Shown: one piece after another, positions 1 to 10,726 of the stretch
Numbering within the stretch: the stretch's first letter is position 1
How the letters are laid out: each line of letters opens with the position of its first letter
Assembly (NCBI GenBank): GCA_022828595.1
Contig: JAKGHH010000006.1
Coordinates: forward strand, 12,152,633 to 12,216,632
Length of the DNA stretch: 64,000 nucleotides
Direction of reading: 5' to 3'
Source: Nelumbo lutea
Taxonomy: Eukaryota; Streptophyta; Magnoliopsida; Proteales; Nelumbonaceae
The notes under the pieces: generated by a model
The model's input: the letters and a program-made list of their open reading frames with translations, nothing else
What the model was told of the DNA's origin: nothing
The model's database searches: none
Position numbers and translations under genes: made by a program

Positions 1-549
1 ATTCGAGTTCGGTTTGCTGAAATTGTGTTAGGTTCAAGCTCAAGCTCGACCTTGGCTCAGTTCAAAGCTTGGAACAACTTGATTTCGACTGCAAGCCAAG
101 TTTTTTTATTTTTTTAAATAGTATACATATAAAAACAATTTTTTATTTACATACAAAAAATTAAGAATTATAAAAATCATTTATTATTATACATATAAAA
201 AAATATACATATAAATAATGTTTTTAGTTTACATACAAAATTTAAGAATTAAAAAAATTATTTACTATTATACATAAAACTAAAAATGTTATATATAAAA
301 TATTATTATATAATAAAAATTATTTATTATATATATTTATATATTTATTTGTATATGTCTATATGTATATAATAAAAAAATTATTTATTTATTATACTAG
401 GCTCGCAAGCCTCATGAGTCAAGCTTCACTAGGCTTGATTAACAAACGAGCCTTTATATTAGGCTCAAGCTTGACTCAAAGCTTGGTTTAAAACAAACTA
501 AGCCAAGCTCGAATAGCTCGTGAGAAACTTGACTCGTGGCCAACCCTAG
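1..549. mobile_element. Non-autonomous hAT-like element, left end outside the window
   Basis: This matches the complete copy at 16,272-16,855 but lacks its first 39 bases because the window starts inside it. The core is very AT-rich. The ends carry plant repeat motifs of the type gctcgaat / aagcttgactc. It ends ccaaccctag at 549, followed by tgacatat (550-557), the same 8 bases that flank the complete copy on both sides. No coding capacity is visible. Confidence 0.8.
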
Positions 550-557
550 TGACATAT

Positions 558-960
558 GAGGGTATTAAAGGAATTGGACAAAGATGCATTTGAGTGGGTG
601 AAGAGGGTTCTACCAAACTTATGGTCTATATTAACATTTTGACCTAGGGCACGGAGTGATGACATATGTAATAACTTCTCTGAATTAGTTAATAAGTGGA
701 TAATGGGTGTTAGGGACAAGCTCATTATTACCATGGTGGATAGAATCAGAAGACAATTGATAAAGATAATTCAAATGTGATATGAGAAGTTCTCAAAGGA
801 CAAGGGTCCTATTTTTCCAAATAACCGAAAGAGAATAGAGTAATTATGTGAACTTGTTCGTGATTGTTTCCTTATTTATGCTAGTGGTTCAAACTTTAAA
901 GTTGACTTCTTTCATAAAAGGGTAGTGGTGAATTTTAAGACAAGGACATCTAGTTGTAGA
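558..960 (+). pseudogene. MULE (MuDR-type) transposase, C-terminal remnant, copy 1
   Basis: The plus-strand reading LKELDKDAFEWVKRVLPNLW, followed after a stop by SDDICNNFSELVNKWI and DKLIITMVDRIRRQLI, has the pattern of the C-terminal part of plant MuDR-family transposases (a Trp-containing segment, then N-x-x-E-x-x-N-x-W-I and a P/L-I-I-T-M-x-x-x-I-R-x-x-L segment). Several stop codons break it, so it is dead. The N-terminal part is not in this copy because the window begins within the hAT-like element that split the gene. The second copy lies at 16,864-17,266. Family assignment is by eye. Confidence 0.7.
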
Positions 961-1630
961 GCCTGAGGCAAAAATGGACTTGAATGCCATTTCTAGAAAG
1001 TTGGACAGGGTAGATCTTCTAGCCCAGAGCTTGATCAAATTTCACCTTTAACCAGCAATCAGGCCCATCTACACCCTATCCCGAAGTGTGCTCCATCTGT
1101 GCTAGCCCGATCCACCAGGTTGATGACTGCCCCATGGTGGCCCAATTTCCACCCTTTATCCAAGAACAAGTTCAGGCAGCCTAGAGTTTCTCAAGGCCCA
1201 AGAATGGTCCATATTCAAATACTTACAACCTTGGGTGGAGAAATCACCCTAACTTTTTTTGGAGGACACATCAACCCAATCCATAGTCCCAACAATATCA
1301 ACATCCATCCAACTCCATGGTCCAATAGTTTCAGAGGCCACTAGTACAAAGTCAATTCTAGCAGGTAAACCCTAGGAACCAATTGGCCCAACCGTATCAG
1401 GGTTACCCACAACCTCTGCAATCCCATTCAAAAGAAAAACTCTACCCCTTGGCAAACCCAACATAGTTTTTAGTGTTTCTGCTTTTAGGAGTTGAGTTTT
1501 TCTTTTGATTCGAGACCAGGTGGTAGACCTTGAACACCTCAGGAAAACCCTATTCATTGTTCCCTTTGGCCCAAATCCTTTGTGCATCAGTCTAGTTATG
1601 TCGTTGAGGACAATGGCATTTAAGTTGGGG
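961..1630 (+). pseudogene. Athila-like Ty3/gypsy gag remnant with CCHC knuckle, copy 1
   Basis: Around 1,083-1,125 the plus strand reads CSICASPIHQVDDC, an exact C-x2-C-x4-H-x4-C zinc knuckle, followed by PMVAQFPPFIQEQVQAA. After a stop comes YSNTYNLGWRNHPNFFW, a sequence typical of the post-knuckle part of Athila-type plant gag proteins. The remainder up to about 1,610 is degenerate and ends in a purine-rich ttaagttgggggtgagg, as is common downstream of such elements. Stops and lost frame mean it is non-functional. A (GA)n microsatellite follows at about 1,639-1,660. Confidence 0.7.
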
Positions 1631-2032
1631 GTGAGGAAAGAGAGAGAGAGAGAGAGAAAAAAAAATGAGAAGCTAAGCCTTTAAATATATAGAATTAAAA
1701 TTTCACTAATTTTTTTCCATTAAAAGAGATTCCCAAATAGAAAAAGTTAAGGAAACTGATAAAATAATATTGAATTTGTAGAAATTGGTAGCAAGTGATA
1801 GGAGTCAAAATTGGTAGCAAGTGATAGGAGTCAAAATTGGTTTCATTTGAATATTGTCGAAACCATTTAGAAATTAGAAAATACTCCCAAGTTTGCCCCT
1901 GTAAAGGTAAAAAGAGAAAGATTGAAAAATTAGACAAAAATTCTTCAAAATTGTTAGAGATAGTGGACTATCCTGAACAGTGTTTGCAAAAAAGAAAAGA
2001 AAAAAGAAAAGAAAAGGTCAATGGACACCCTA

Positions 2033-2080
2033 GACTTAGTAACTAGGTCTCTTCACCTAAGTCAAGTGTCGAGATTCGCA
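2033..2080 (+). repeat. 48-bp direct repeat, left member
   Basis: The motif acttagtaact-ggtctcttcacctaag-caagtgt-gagattcg occurs here and again at 3,702-3,750 with a few mismatches. The two members bracket about 1.6 kb of sequence that does not resemble the rest of the Athila-like block. The same pair exists in copy 2 at about 18,338 and 20,007. Confidence 0.75.
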
Positions 2081-4095
2081 TCAAACGGAAAAGGGAATGC
2101 CAAAGGCACTTACCTAACACTTGAAGGGATGAGAGATTCATCGTATGGATTTACAAATCTTGCAGAATAAAGGGGCAAATTTCAAAAATTTTTCTCTCCC
2201 TTCAACTGGGAATCGCATTCCCTATTTAGAAAATCATATTTTCAATGATCAATCTTGAACCATAAACTGAACCACATCTAAACCAAAAAGAGTATGAGAG
2301 GATTATACCTAATACGGAGAAATAATATCTCCCAACCAAAGTGTTCACGCCCAAGAAAGGATCCAAAGACTGTTCCCACTGAAAATGACGCAGTGTAGGA
2401 TGGAGTAGAATCAACAATGTTCTTCTCCAAGAACTTTGCCCTTCGCAAGAAACAATAGGATGGTATGTGAGCACAACTTCCTTTCAATTCTTTCACAAAG
2501 AACTGATGTCAAGATCGAATATTGACTTCTCCCACAAAGTTGGAGATCGAACTGGATGTTTAGCGACTGTAGGAAGGAGGCGGCAAGAAAGATCTTTGCA
2601 AGTATTGAAGAAATCTTTCTTCTATGTTTTCAGCTCTAAAGAGGATGTAATTATCTCTTTCTAAAGGTTGTCGCCCCCTTCCTTATTTGTAACCCCAAAG
2701 TGGTCTCTCAGCCTAGCCTTTATTACAAGGCCCAGTCGAATACACTGTTGTGGACAGTGCACCCCCTGAAACCCATCAAATGAGCTCTATGGGCCCAACA
2801 CTTACCCTAAGTGGTCCCTGGGCCAAACCACCTTGTAACACCCAGGGACTGTGGGCAGGTGCAAGATTAGCCCATCAGGCATTACCCCCAATGGTCTTAC
2901 ACTCTACCTCTCAGCCCATAATGATCAAACACTGCCCGACAAGAGAGGACCTCTCCCTCGGCTGTAAAGAATAGTGTTGCACCCTCTATTTATATGGATC
3001 CCGAGAATTAAAACCTTTTGCAAATATTTCAGAAACCATAATATATATACGTTTATATCTCATATAAAATATACTTTGCAAAACAAATCTCAGCGATTGA
3101 AATCGACTGCCGGCAGTCTTGGTTTCCATCAGAGAAAGAGTGCATCCCCGATCATTACCTTTGTCCGACAAAGGGGCTGATCCTGTCACTATGATCACCC
3201 ACTCAGATAAATTCTCAGACTGTCCCAACATACCCAGGTTTTGACCCCCACTAAGGATCTCACTGATTGGTACATCAAAGATAGTCCAATCCGACACCTA
3301 GTGCAGTATCATAATTAAGTCTAGGGGTTGGGTGTAAGTTTCCAGTTTTGCCCATTAATCTCCAAGGTCTAGGGCAATACTGAAAATCTGGTCCAGGTCA
3401 AAGATTCGATTAATCCTACATTGTATGTGCCTAGGGTCTCACCCTGGCAGCTGAGACAGACCACCCTAACCAACTTGGTGGCACAACAGTGTCAGCCTTA
3501 ACAGGATAGGTCTCCCCAGATTGACCCATTGGCTGTGAACATTCTAAACTAACACGGGTCTCATTAAATGTCCAGTTTAAGGGTATTACACAGAAACATA
3601 CCAAGGGAACATGAATCAAATATGCTATTTTATTCATTTAAAATAAACTCATAAAGTACATCATTCTGATTGAAGCTAAGGGCGTACAAAACTGTCTAAC
3701 AACACTTAGTAACTGGGTCTCTTCACCTAAGGCAAGTGTTGAGATTCGTGTAAAATGGTGGAAGGTAACAAATAAAAATAAGTGTGCATATCAAGTTCAA
3801 GGGTAGAAATCCTTTGTTAGAAATGATAAGAAGAATACTCGCCTAATTTTAAAGATCAATATCAGCTTATCAAGACAATCTGCAAATGGAAGGGTTATAA
3901 AATTTTTAAGCCAAGTTTCTGTAATATTCAAAGTATGACAGTTTTATCCCTTAAGCCCAATACGATCTATACAAAGTTTGAAAATTCTGGAATCAGGATA
4001 CTTGGCTAATTTTATTAGGGATGATCTTGCAATGGGAATGATCTCATTACTTAGTGTAATTTTAAGGCTGCATTGCTAAGGGACTAGTATGGTTA
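2081..4095. other. Degenerate retroelement-derived DNA without a readable gene
   Basis: No reading frame recognisable as a known protein was found on either strand. The second member of the direct repeat is at 3,702-3,750. A stretch rich in cccaggg / taacaccc words lies at about 2,690-2,960. The segment is probably the decayed interior of the Athila-like element plus an insertion between the direct repeats. It recurs almost unchanged at about 18,386-20,400. Confidence 0.5.
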
Positions 4096-4106
4096 AGTTG
4101 GGGGTG

Positions 4107-5731
4107 TGATAAATCTGTATTTTGATGCCTTAAGGGCATCATTTCAGGGGTATTTTCGGCGTCAAAGTGTGCCATTTTCCCACTTAAATTCAATGTTGTG
4201 ACCTTTAAGGGTCTCTATGCAACTTTTGTGGAAAACTGGGGAAGTTAAATGGCTGAAATGCAGTTTTTTGGAAGCTGGTGTGAAGTCCAGTTGAGAGATG
4301 GGGTGTTTTTGTGAAAAACTGAAAACATGAGGACGCCTCCTATCTGTTAAACCCAGAATGGCGCTCCTCCTACTGTATTAGCATGCTCCCCTCTCCTTAG
4401 CAAACCCTAGGGCGCCTTCTAACTCATTTCTTTTTATCCTTAACAAACCCTAGGGCGCCTTCTAACTCATTATTTTCATCCTTAACAAACCCTAGGGCGC
4501 CTTCTAACTCATTCTTTTCATCCTTAACAAACTTTATCCGCCCTTAGCTGGTAAATCTCCACCTTCCATCCCTTCTAATCTCCACCATACATTCTAGAGC
4601 ACTCCCTTTTTAGCTTTCTAACCCTAGGGCACCACCTAACTTCTAATCCTCACCATTCAACCCCTAGTCATTAGATCTCAGCCCTCTATTCCATTTTCTA
4701 TGTCAACCATCAACTTTAGGGCGCCACCCATTCCTTTTAATCTCCACCTTTCAACCCTAGGTGCCTTAACCTCCACCCTCCATTTCTAGGCGCCCAAATC
4801 TTAGCCCTACATAATATTGGGTGCCCTCTCCTTTTCTTCTCAACCTTAGGATCAACCCAGAACCATCGTAACCCTTCATTAGAAACCCTAGGGTGCCTAT
4901 ATCATTGCTAAAACCCAACTATCGTCTCCATCTTTCTCTCTAGTCCCAGTTTTATCCACCCTTCTCTACAAAAAGGACCTAAGGGCTCCTGACAAAGGGT
5001 TGGATTCTGCCCCGAGGTAAAGCGAAAGGCTGATCTTGAGAAGTTCAAGGGTAGAGGAAGAGGAGGATGCCCAAGCAAGAGGAGGGATTCCTACTTGCAG
5101 TTCCCCAAAGACATTGCTACCACCTCTAGATTCAGATCCCAACCATTAGCTTTATTTTTAATTTTTGTTATTTATTTCCTTTTTGCAATTTATTTTCATT
5201 ATGTTTGATCTTCGTTTTTTTTTTCTGTAGATTTGGAATTTGGCCAAGTAAGACGGAAGGCCTAGCTCGAGAAGTTCGAGGGTTGAAGGAGAGATTCGGA
5301 GACTGCTACCTCTGATCGGATTACAACATTTTTTATTTCGTTTCCGTCATTTATTTGTTTCTATATTTATTTATTTTTCTGCACTTTTAACTTTTAGCAG
5401 TGTTCGGATTCTAATTTTCCAATTTAATTAATTAATTTCTATATTTTTGCAACTCTCACTTGTGTTCTCTTGTCCGGATTTGAGTACGTATTAATTTTTC
5501 CCTCGTTTTCTTATGGATATGATCTGTTCTCACCCTTTTACTGTGCTTTAATTGTTTGAGAATCGGAAAAAAATTTATAAATATTAAATTGGTGTTCAGA
5601 AGTGCTTAACGACAAGCTTTTGAACACACCATTTATCATCTATTTTTTTTCCCATAATCAAACTCAATTTTGGAAAATGGTGAGCATCAAACACGTGTGG
5701 ACTAAATCTAATCCTAAAACTACCAATTGCA
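4107..5731 (+). mobile_element. LTR of an Athila-like Ty3/gypsy element, copy 1
   Basis: A polypurine-like ggttaagttgggggtg (4,091-4,106) is followed by tgataaatctg, and the block ends near ccaattgca at 5,731. At 5,740-5,751 comes tggcgctgcccc, which resembles the tggcgccgttgcc primer-binding site (tRNA-Asp type) of Athila elements. The unit of about 1.6 kb contains a triplicated aaccctagggcgccttctaac motif at 4,400-4,520. It has both a PPT-like left neighbour and a PBS-like right neighbour, which is unusual for a single LTR. The exact ends are inferred. Confidence 0.55.
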
Positions 5732-5739
5732 GTTTTCTA

Positions 5740-5751
5740 TGGCGCTGCCCC
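5740..5751 (+). promoter_or_regulatory. Primer-binding-site-like sequence
   Basis: tggcgctgcccc sits eight bases after the presumed LTR end and resembles the tRNA-Asp-complementary PBS of Athila-type elements with small changes. It is followed directly by AT-rich DNA rather than a normal leader. Confidence 0.4.
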
Positions 5752-6246
5752 AATTATTATTTAATTTTAATAACTTATTACTAATTATTTATTTTTAAGT
5801 AATAATTATGAGTAATTATTACTTAATCATTTCATTATATAATTGTTGATATGGGTCAGATATGCAAGACCTGACCCGCAATATCTTTCTTCTTCACCCG
5901 CATATAGCTACAGTTGTCGCTCGATGTAGCAACCACTATAGCACATGCAAGGGGCCAACTTCCATGGATTTTCACCCCTAAACACTGTATTTAAGCGGGA
6001 ATAACACTGGCAGGCATTATTCACACTAGGAAATGAGATTTTTCATCAATTTAGGTAAGATTTTTCATTGGTTTCATCCCCTGTTTTGGTTTTAGACGCC
6101 CGGGAGACATTAAAGCTACATTGGACGCCGAAAAATATCCAAATGATGTTGGAAGAGAATGATTCACATGCCTAGGATGAGAGAGGAACCTTTTACGATC
6201 AACCTGGTGTCTGAGTGCTCTGCCCTGATCTAGGAATGCCCAACCA
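5752..6246. other. Sequence between the LTR and the duplication junction
   Basis: AT-rich at first, then ordinary complexity with a tatttaag box at about 5,991 and a GT-AG-like pair around 6,055-6,095. I recognise no protein. It ends at the junction with Tat gag. In copy 2 the same sequence continues past 22,551 into unrelated DNA, where a longer minus-strand frame (22,601 to 22,356) exists but matches nothing I know. Confidence 0.5.
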
Positions 6247-7730
6247 TCCTCCCTCCAATGGCCAGCCAAGTCAGCTCAAGGATCTGATGCAGTGCATGTG
6301 AGTCATACAGGCTCAGATGCAACAGTTCCAGCAACTCCAGTCCCACCAGCAGCAAGTGCTGCACCAAATGTCCCACTACCAATATCAACAATAGTTCCCT
6401 TCGCTCCCCCCCCCCCCCAACATTCGGCGACGCAGCCAGCTAAGCCTCAGCGCCGCAGTGAACTCCCTTCCCGTAGGGGAGAGACTTCAGCATCGTCTCA
6501 CGGAAGAAAGGGGAGGCTCCCTACCCCCACCGTGCTGCCCGTGGTCAGGTCGGGGGCTTCCCAACCGATTAGGCCGGCATCACCCCAATACTCATTGTTC
6601 GAGCCCCTACTCACGGAGAACAGGTTCGAGGTGCTAGCAGGCGACCTGGAACAAGGATCTGTCCACAGCCACCGGCAGCCATCCCTGCCTCCCCCTGGGC
6701 TCGTTGATCTCAGCAATACTGAAGCCAACAACACCAATGTCGAGCCTGCCAAGAAGCAGGGAAGACGTCGCCGGTCTCGCCGAACTACCACCGTCCACAA
6801 CCTGCCTGAGCTCAAGGGCAAAATAGAAATAAGCTCGGGAGAGGTAAGATCTGCACCACTCCTATCGGTTCCCTCTCCAGAAGCGGTCCCCATGCCCAAA
6901 GACTTCAAGCTCCCCCAGTTGCACAAATACGATGGGTCCTTCGACCCCAACGACCATGTCGACGCCTTCCAGTACCAGATGCACCTGGCCAGGGCAAGTG
7001 AATCCTGTATGTGCATGGCCTTCTCTACTACGTTCAAAGGGGTGGCTCGCACTTGGTACCGAAACCTCTCGCCGGGCTCAATAAGGAGATGGGCCCAGTT
7101 CATGAAGGTCTTCACCTCCCACTTCGTTGCTAGCAAGAGATGCCCGAGGACCCAGGAGAGCCTCCTCAGCATAGTCTAGAGAGATGGGGAGAACATCCGA
7201 AACTATATCAAACGGTTTAATGACGCTTGCCTGCAGATACCCAACCTAGACCCTGTAGTTCAGCTCACTGCGGCCAAGCGGGGCATCACCCACAAGGAGT
7301 TTAGGTGGCAAGTGGTTGTGAACCAACCCAAAACCGTAATCGAGTTCCTCGAACTGGCAGATCGGTTCATAGGGACAGAGGAGGAGATCAACCAGAAGGG
7401 CGAGCACACCCCCGAAAAATGAAGAAGGGAACCGGAACCCCCGGCTCCTAACGACTACAAGAAGAAGAAGGATCAAGCTCAGGGGGCAAACCCGATTCAG
7501 CCTTTTCGAGCTCCAGTAGCAGAAAGGGTGTTTACACCCCTCAACACGAAGCGGGCTGAGATCTTCATGGTGATCAAGGATGCCCCATATGTAAAGTGGC
7601 CACCTCGGCTCAAGGCCGACCCTAATGTTAGGAACAAGAACTTGTAATGTAGTTTCCATAGAAATCACAGTCATAGCACCGAAAATTGTAATAAACTCCG
7701 CGGTGAAATAGAAGAACTCATCCGTCATGG
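6247..7730 (+). pseudogene. gag: Tat-1 gag with zinc knuckle
   Basis: An open frame runs from 6,292 to 7,179 (about 295 codons). Low-complexity Pro/Gln sequence is followed by the capsid-like part (FKLPQLHKYDGSFDPNDHVD and TFKGVARTWYRNL, typical of plant gypsy gag). A stop at 7,177 interrupts it and the frame resumes (RNYIKRFNDACLQIPNLDP). The knuckle near 7,650-7,700 reads CSFHRNHSHSTENC, the C/H/H/C pattern of Tat gag, followed by LRGEIEELIRHGYL. A run of ten C at about 6,410 may hide an indel. The frame visible upstream of 6,292 continues across the duplication junction, so the true gag start is not secure. Confidence 0.85.
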
Positions 7731-7734
7731 ATAT

Positions 7735-8364
7735 TTGAGAGATTTTGTACATCATGGTAGTAACAATAAAGCAAGTCGGCAAGGGGAACAGAGTAAAAAA
7801 GCTCCCGAGTCCAGCAAACAGGCTAAGCAGCCGCAGATGCAGCCTCCCGACAAAAGACGAGTCAGGGGGACCATCCATGTAATCGTTGGACGATCGGTTG
7901 TCGCGGGCTACACCTTGGCCGCAGCTCGGTCATCAGCCCACAAGGCTACCAGAGAAGAGCTTAATCCCCCGAAACGGCCAAGGATGGAGGAACCGATCTT
8001 CTTCACTGAAGACGATGCGCGAGGGGTCCATTATCCCCACGATGACGCGCTCGTCATAAGGATCAAGATCAACGACTTCGAGGTCAAGCGCGTCCTAGTC
8101 GACTTGGGCAGCTCGGCAGACATCCTCTTCAAGGCAGCCTTCGACCAGCTTCAGCTCCCAGAAAGCGACCTGAAGCTCGCAAGCACTCCACTGGTAGGAT
8201 TCAGCGGCGAGGAGATCAGGCCTTTAGGGAGAGTCATTGTACCGGTAGAGGTCGGTACCTGGCCCAGTGTAGTGAGGCTCACTCACGAGTTCCTGGTGGT
8301 CGTGACTCCCTCTCGGTACAATGCAATAGTAGGGGGGCCATCACCCATGCCCTACGCGCGGTAG
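7735..8364 (+). pseudogene. Tat-1 protease region
   Basis: A 209-codon open frame. Residues around 110-140 read NDFEVKRVLVDLGSSADILF. This is the aspartic protease active-site segment, where plant Tat elements normally have D-T/G-G-S-S-A-D. Here the second motif residue is Leu (VDLGSS, 8,098-8,115), an unusual change that may impair catalysis. The frame ends at 8,362-8,364 (tag) inside what should be continuous pol. It lies between the gag knuckle and RT, as expected. Confidence 0.8.
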
Positions 8365-8510
8365 TTTCCACCTACCACCTGGCGATGAAGTTCCCTACAG
8401 ACTTTGGAGTCGGAGTGACATGAGGTGATCAGCTTGAATCCCGCAAGTGCTATGTAGCCGCCCTCAAAGGAAAGGCCAAGGTAGCTGATGACCTCAACCT
8501 AGAACGACCT

Positions 8511-10010
8511 GTGGAGCAGTTCACGAAGCAAGCCACACCTACCGAGGAGACCATCCCCATCCCGGCTTCGACAGAAGACCTAGCTCGGGTGCTTCAGATC
8601 GGTGCTTCTATTAAGGAGCCCTTGTGGTCTCAACTGGTAAGCTTCTTACTTGAAAATTTAGATGTTTTTGCATGGTCAGCGACAGAAATGCCCGACATAG
8701 ACCCCAACATAATCACTCATAGACTCAACATTGATCCTGTAGTTAGGCCCATTAGACAGAAGAAACGCAACTTAGCCCCGGAGCGATGGAGGGCAGTCGA
8801 CGAGGAGGTCAGGAAACTCCTTCCAGCTAATTTTATCAGGGAAGTCCATTACCCGAGCTGGGTGGCCAACCCCGTTCTGGTAAAAAAGGCTAACGGTAAC
8901 TGGTGCATGTGCGTCGACTACACCGACCTGAACCAAGCTTGCCCGAAGGACTGCTTCCCACTTCCCATGATCGACCGTCTAGTGGACGTGACCTCGGGGC
9001 ACGAGTTGCTGAGCTTCCTGGACGCCTATTCGAGCTACAATCAAATCAAGATGGACTCAGCTGATGAAGAGAAAATTGCCTTCATAACCGAGTTCGGCCT
9101 GTACTATTACAAGGTCATGTCATTCGAGCTAAAAAACGTTGGGGCCACTTTTCAAAGACTTGTAAACAAGCTGTTTGAGCCACTAGTTGGCAAAAAAGTA
9201 GAGTGTTATGTAGACGACATGGTCGTCAAAACCCAATTTTCACATGAATTAGTACAAGATTTACGTGCAGTTTTTGAAAATTTGCGTAGATTTAATATGA
9301 AGTTAAATCCAAACAAGTGTATCTTCGGTGTCACCTCGGGAAAATTCTTGGTGTACATCGTTAACCACTGAGGCATTGAAGCCAACCCGGACAAAATCAA
9401 AGTCATCCTAGAGATGAGACCACCCTAAAAATTAAAGAAGGTTCAAAGGTTGAACGACCGGCTAGCCTCCCTAAGTCGCTTCATGTCCAAGTCAATAGAT
9501 CGCTGCTTGCCCTTCTTTAAGGCCATAAAAAACAAAGGTTTTAGGTGGACTGAAGAGTGCCAGCTCGCGTTCGACGAGCTCAAAAGACAATTAGCCAGCG
9601 TCCCCGTCTTAACCCGACCCGAAGAGGGGGATGTTTTAGAGTTGTACCTCTCGGCGAGTGACGAGGTGGTAAGGTCGGTACTAATAAGAGAAGTAGATCG
9701 GGTCCAACGACCCGTCTACTATGTTAGTAAAATATTGCAGGGAGCAGAGACAAGGTACCCTGAGATAGAGAAGTTAGGTTATGCACTGGTTGTGGTAGCC
9801 TGAAAGCTCCGCCCATACTTCCAAGCTCACGCCATCGTTGTCCTTACCAATAAACCTCTGAGGCAAGTCTTGCTCAGGCCTGAGGTCTCAGAAAGGCTAA
9901 CAAAGTGGGCCATCGAGCTCAACGAATACGAACTCTAGTATAAGCCACGAACTGCTATCAAGGCCCAAGCCTTAGCAGATTTCGTCGCAAAGTGCACCTT
10001 CAGTTCTGAA
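8511..10010 (+). pseudogene. pol: Tat-1 reverse transcriptase and first RNase H
   Basis: An open frame of 286 codons (8,511-9,371) contains the RT fingers and palm: VLVKKANGNWCMCVDYTDLN, FLDAYSSYNQIKM and the catalytic CYVDDMVVK (the YVDD box is at 9,207-9,218; plant relatives often have YIDD). A stop at 9,369 and another near 9,426 break the thumb. The frame continues at 9,450-9,803 with the connection and RNase H (FRWTEECQLAFDELKRQL, YYVSKILQGAETRYPEIEKL), stops again at 9,801, and is readable to about 10,000 (KWAIELNEYEL). The element must have depended on other copies even when young, or these stops are decay. Confidence 0.9.
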
Positions 10011-10119
10011 GTCTCCAAGTCGGTGGAACACAAGGCCCCCAGCGCGGGTGAGCCCGAGCTTCCCAAGCCGGTTGAACTCAAGCCCCGTGAAGTAGCAACC
10101 AACACGGTGTCTCTCCTAG

Positions 10120-10720
10120 TTAGGCCAAGCCCGAACTGGGATGAAGAACTCGGGATCCTTCACGTAGATGGCTCATCAAACCGGCAGGCAGCGGGGCTGG
10201 GATCGTTCTGTACGGGCCAAGCGGTGTGAAACTGGAGTACGCACTACGCTTTGAGTTCGCGGCATCCAACAACGAAGCAAAGTACGAGGTGCTGCTAGCC
10301 GGGCTGGATCTGGCAAAGGAAGTGAAAGCCAAGCACGTCGTTGTCTATAGTGATTCCCAGCTCATGGTAAACCAGGTTATGGGTGAATACGAAGCCCACG
10401 AGCCAACCATGGTAGCATACTTAGCCAAAGCAAGAGGGGCTCTGCTCAACTTTCGGTCATACTTCATTCAACAAATCTCAAAATCAGAGAATGCCGAGGC
10501 CGATGCCCTATCCCGTCTAGCCAGCTCTGGCGATAACACAATGAGAACCGTGTACATAGAGAACTTGCCTCGACCTAGCATTCTCACGGGGGCAGAGGAG
10601 GTTGCTCCCGTCGTTCAAAAAGAGTCGAGCTGGATTGATCCGCTCACAAGCTTCCTGCTACACGGGACCCTTCCCGCAGATCGTAACGCCACCAAAAGGG
10701 TAGAGCATTAGGTAGCCAAA
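10120..10720 (+). pseudogene. Tat-1 second, archaeal-type RNase H
   Basis: The reading LHVDGSSNRQAAG gives the first catalytic Asp. A +1/-1 frameshift near 10,200 moves the rest into the 10,226-10,711 frame, with EYALRFEFAASNNEAKYEVL (Glu of the active site), VVVYSDSQLMVNQV (second Asp) and NAEADALSRLAS (last Asp). A second RNase H between the normal RNase H and integrase is the hallmark of the Tat clade. The frameshift makes it non-functional as it stands. Confidence 0.85.
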
Positions 10721-10726
10721 TACGTC

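Larger units (their letters stand above)
1..6246. repeat. Segmental duplication, copy 1
   Basis: This block recurs at 16,311-22,551 with an offset of 16,305-16,310. The match ends sharply after the sequence gcccaacca in both copies: here it runs straight into Tat gag, in copy 2 into unrelated DNA. The left limit is outside the window, because position 1 already lies inside a duplicated hAT-like element. Most of the block differs at only a handful of sites, but three short stretches (about 210-390, 1,140-1,340 and 2,325-2,540) are clearly more diverged. Confidence 0.95.

Noticed and set aside
1..6246. Reading the duplicated 6.2-kb blocks as LTRs of one giant retrotransposon around Tat-1
   Set aside because: The blocks contain a MULE fragment, a hAT insertion and another element's LTR, no primer-binding site follows 6,246, and gag starts immediately. 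A tandem segmental duplication explains the data better.
6498..7172. Minus-strand frame of 224 codons opposite gag
   Set aside because: It is a shadow of the gag frame. The plus strand carries recognisable gag motifs and the minus reading has none.
7246..7878. Minus-strand frame of 210 codons opposite the gag knuckle
   Set aside because: A shadow frame. The plus strand encodes the C/H/H/C knuckle and the start of the protease region.
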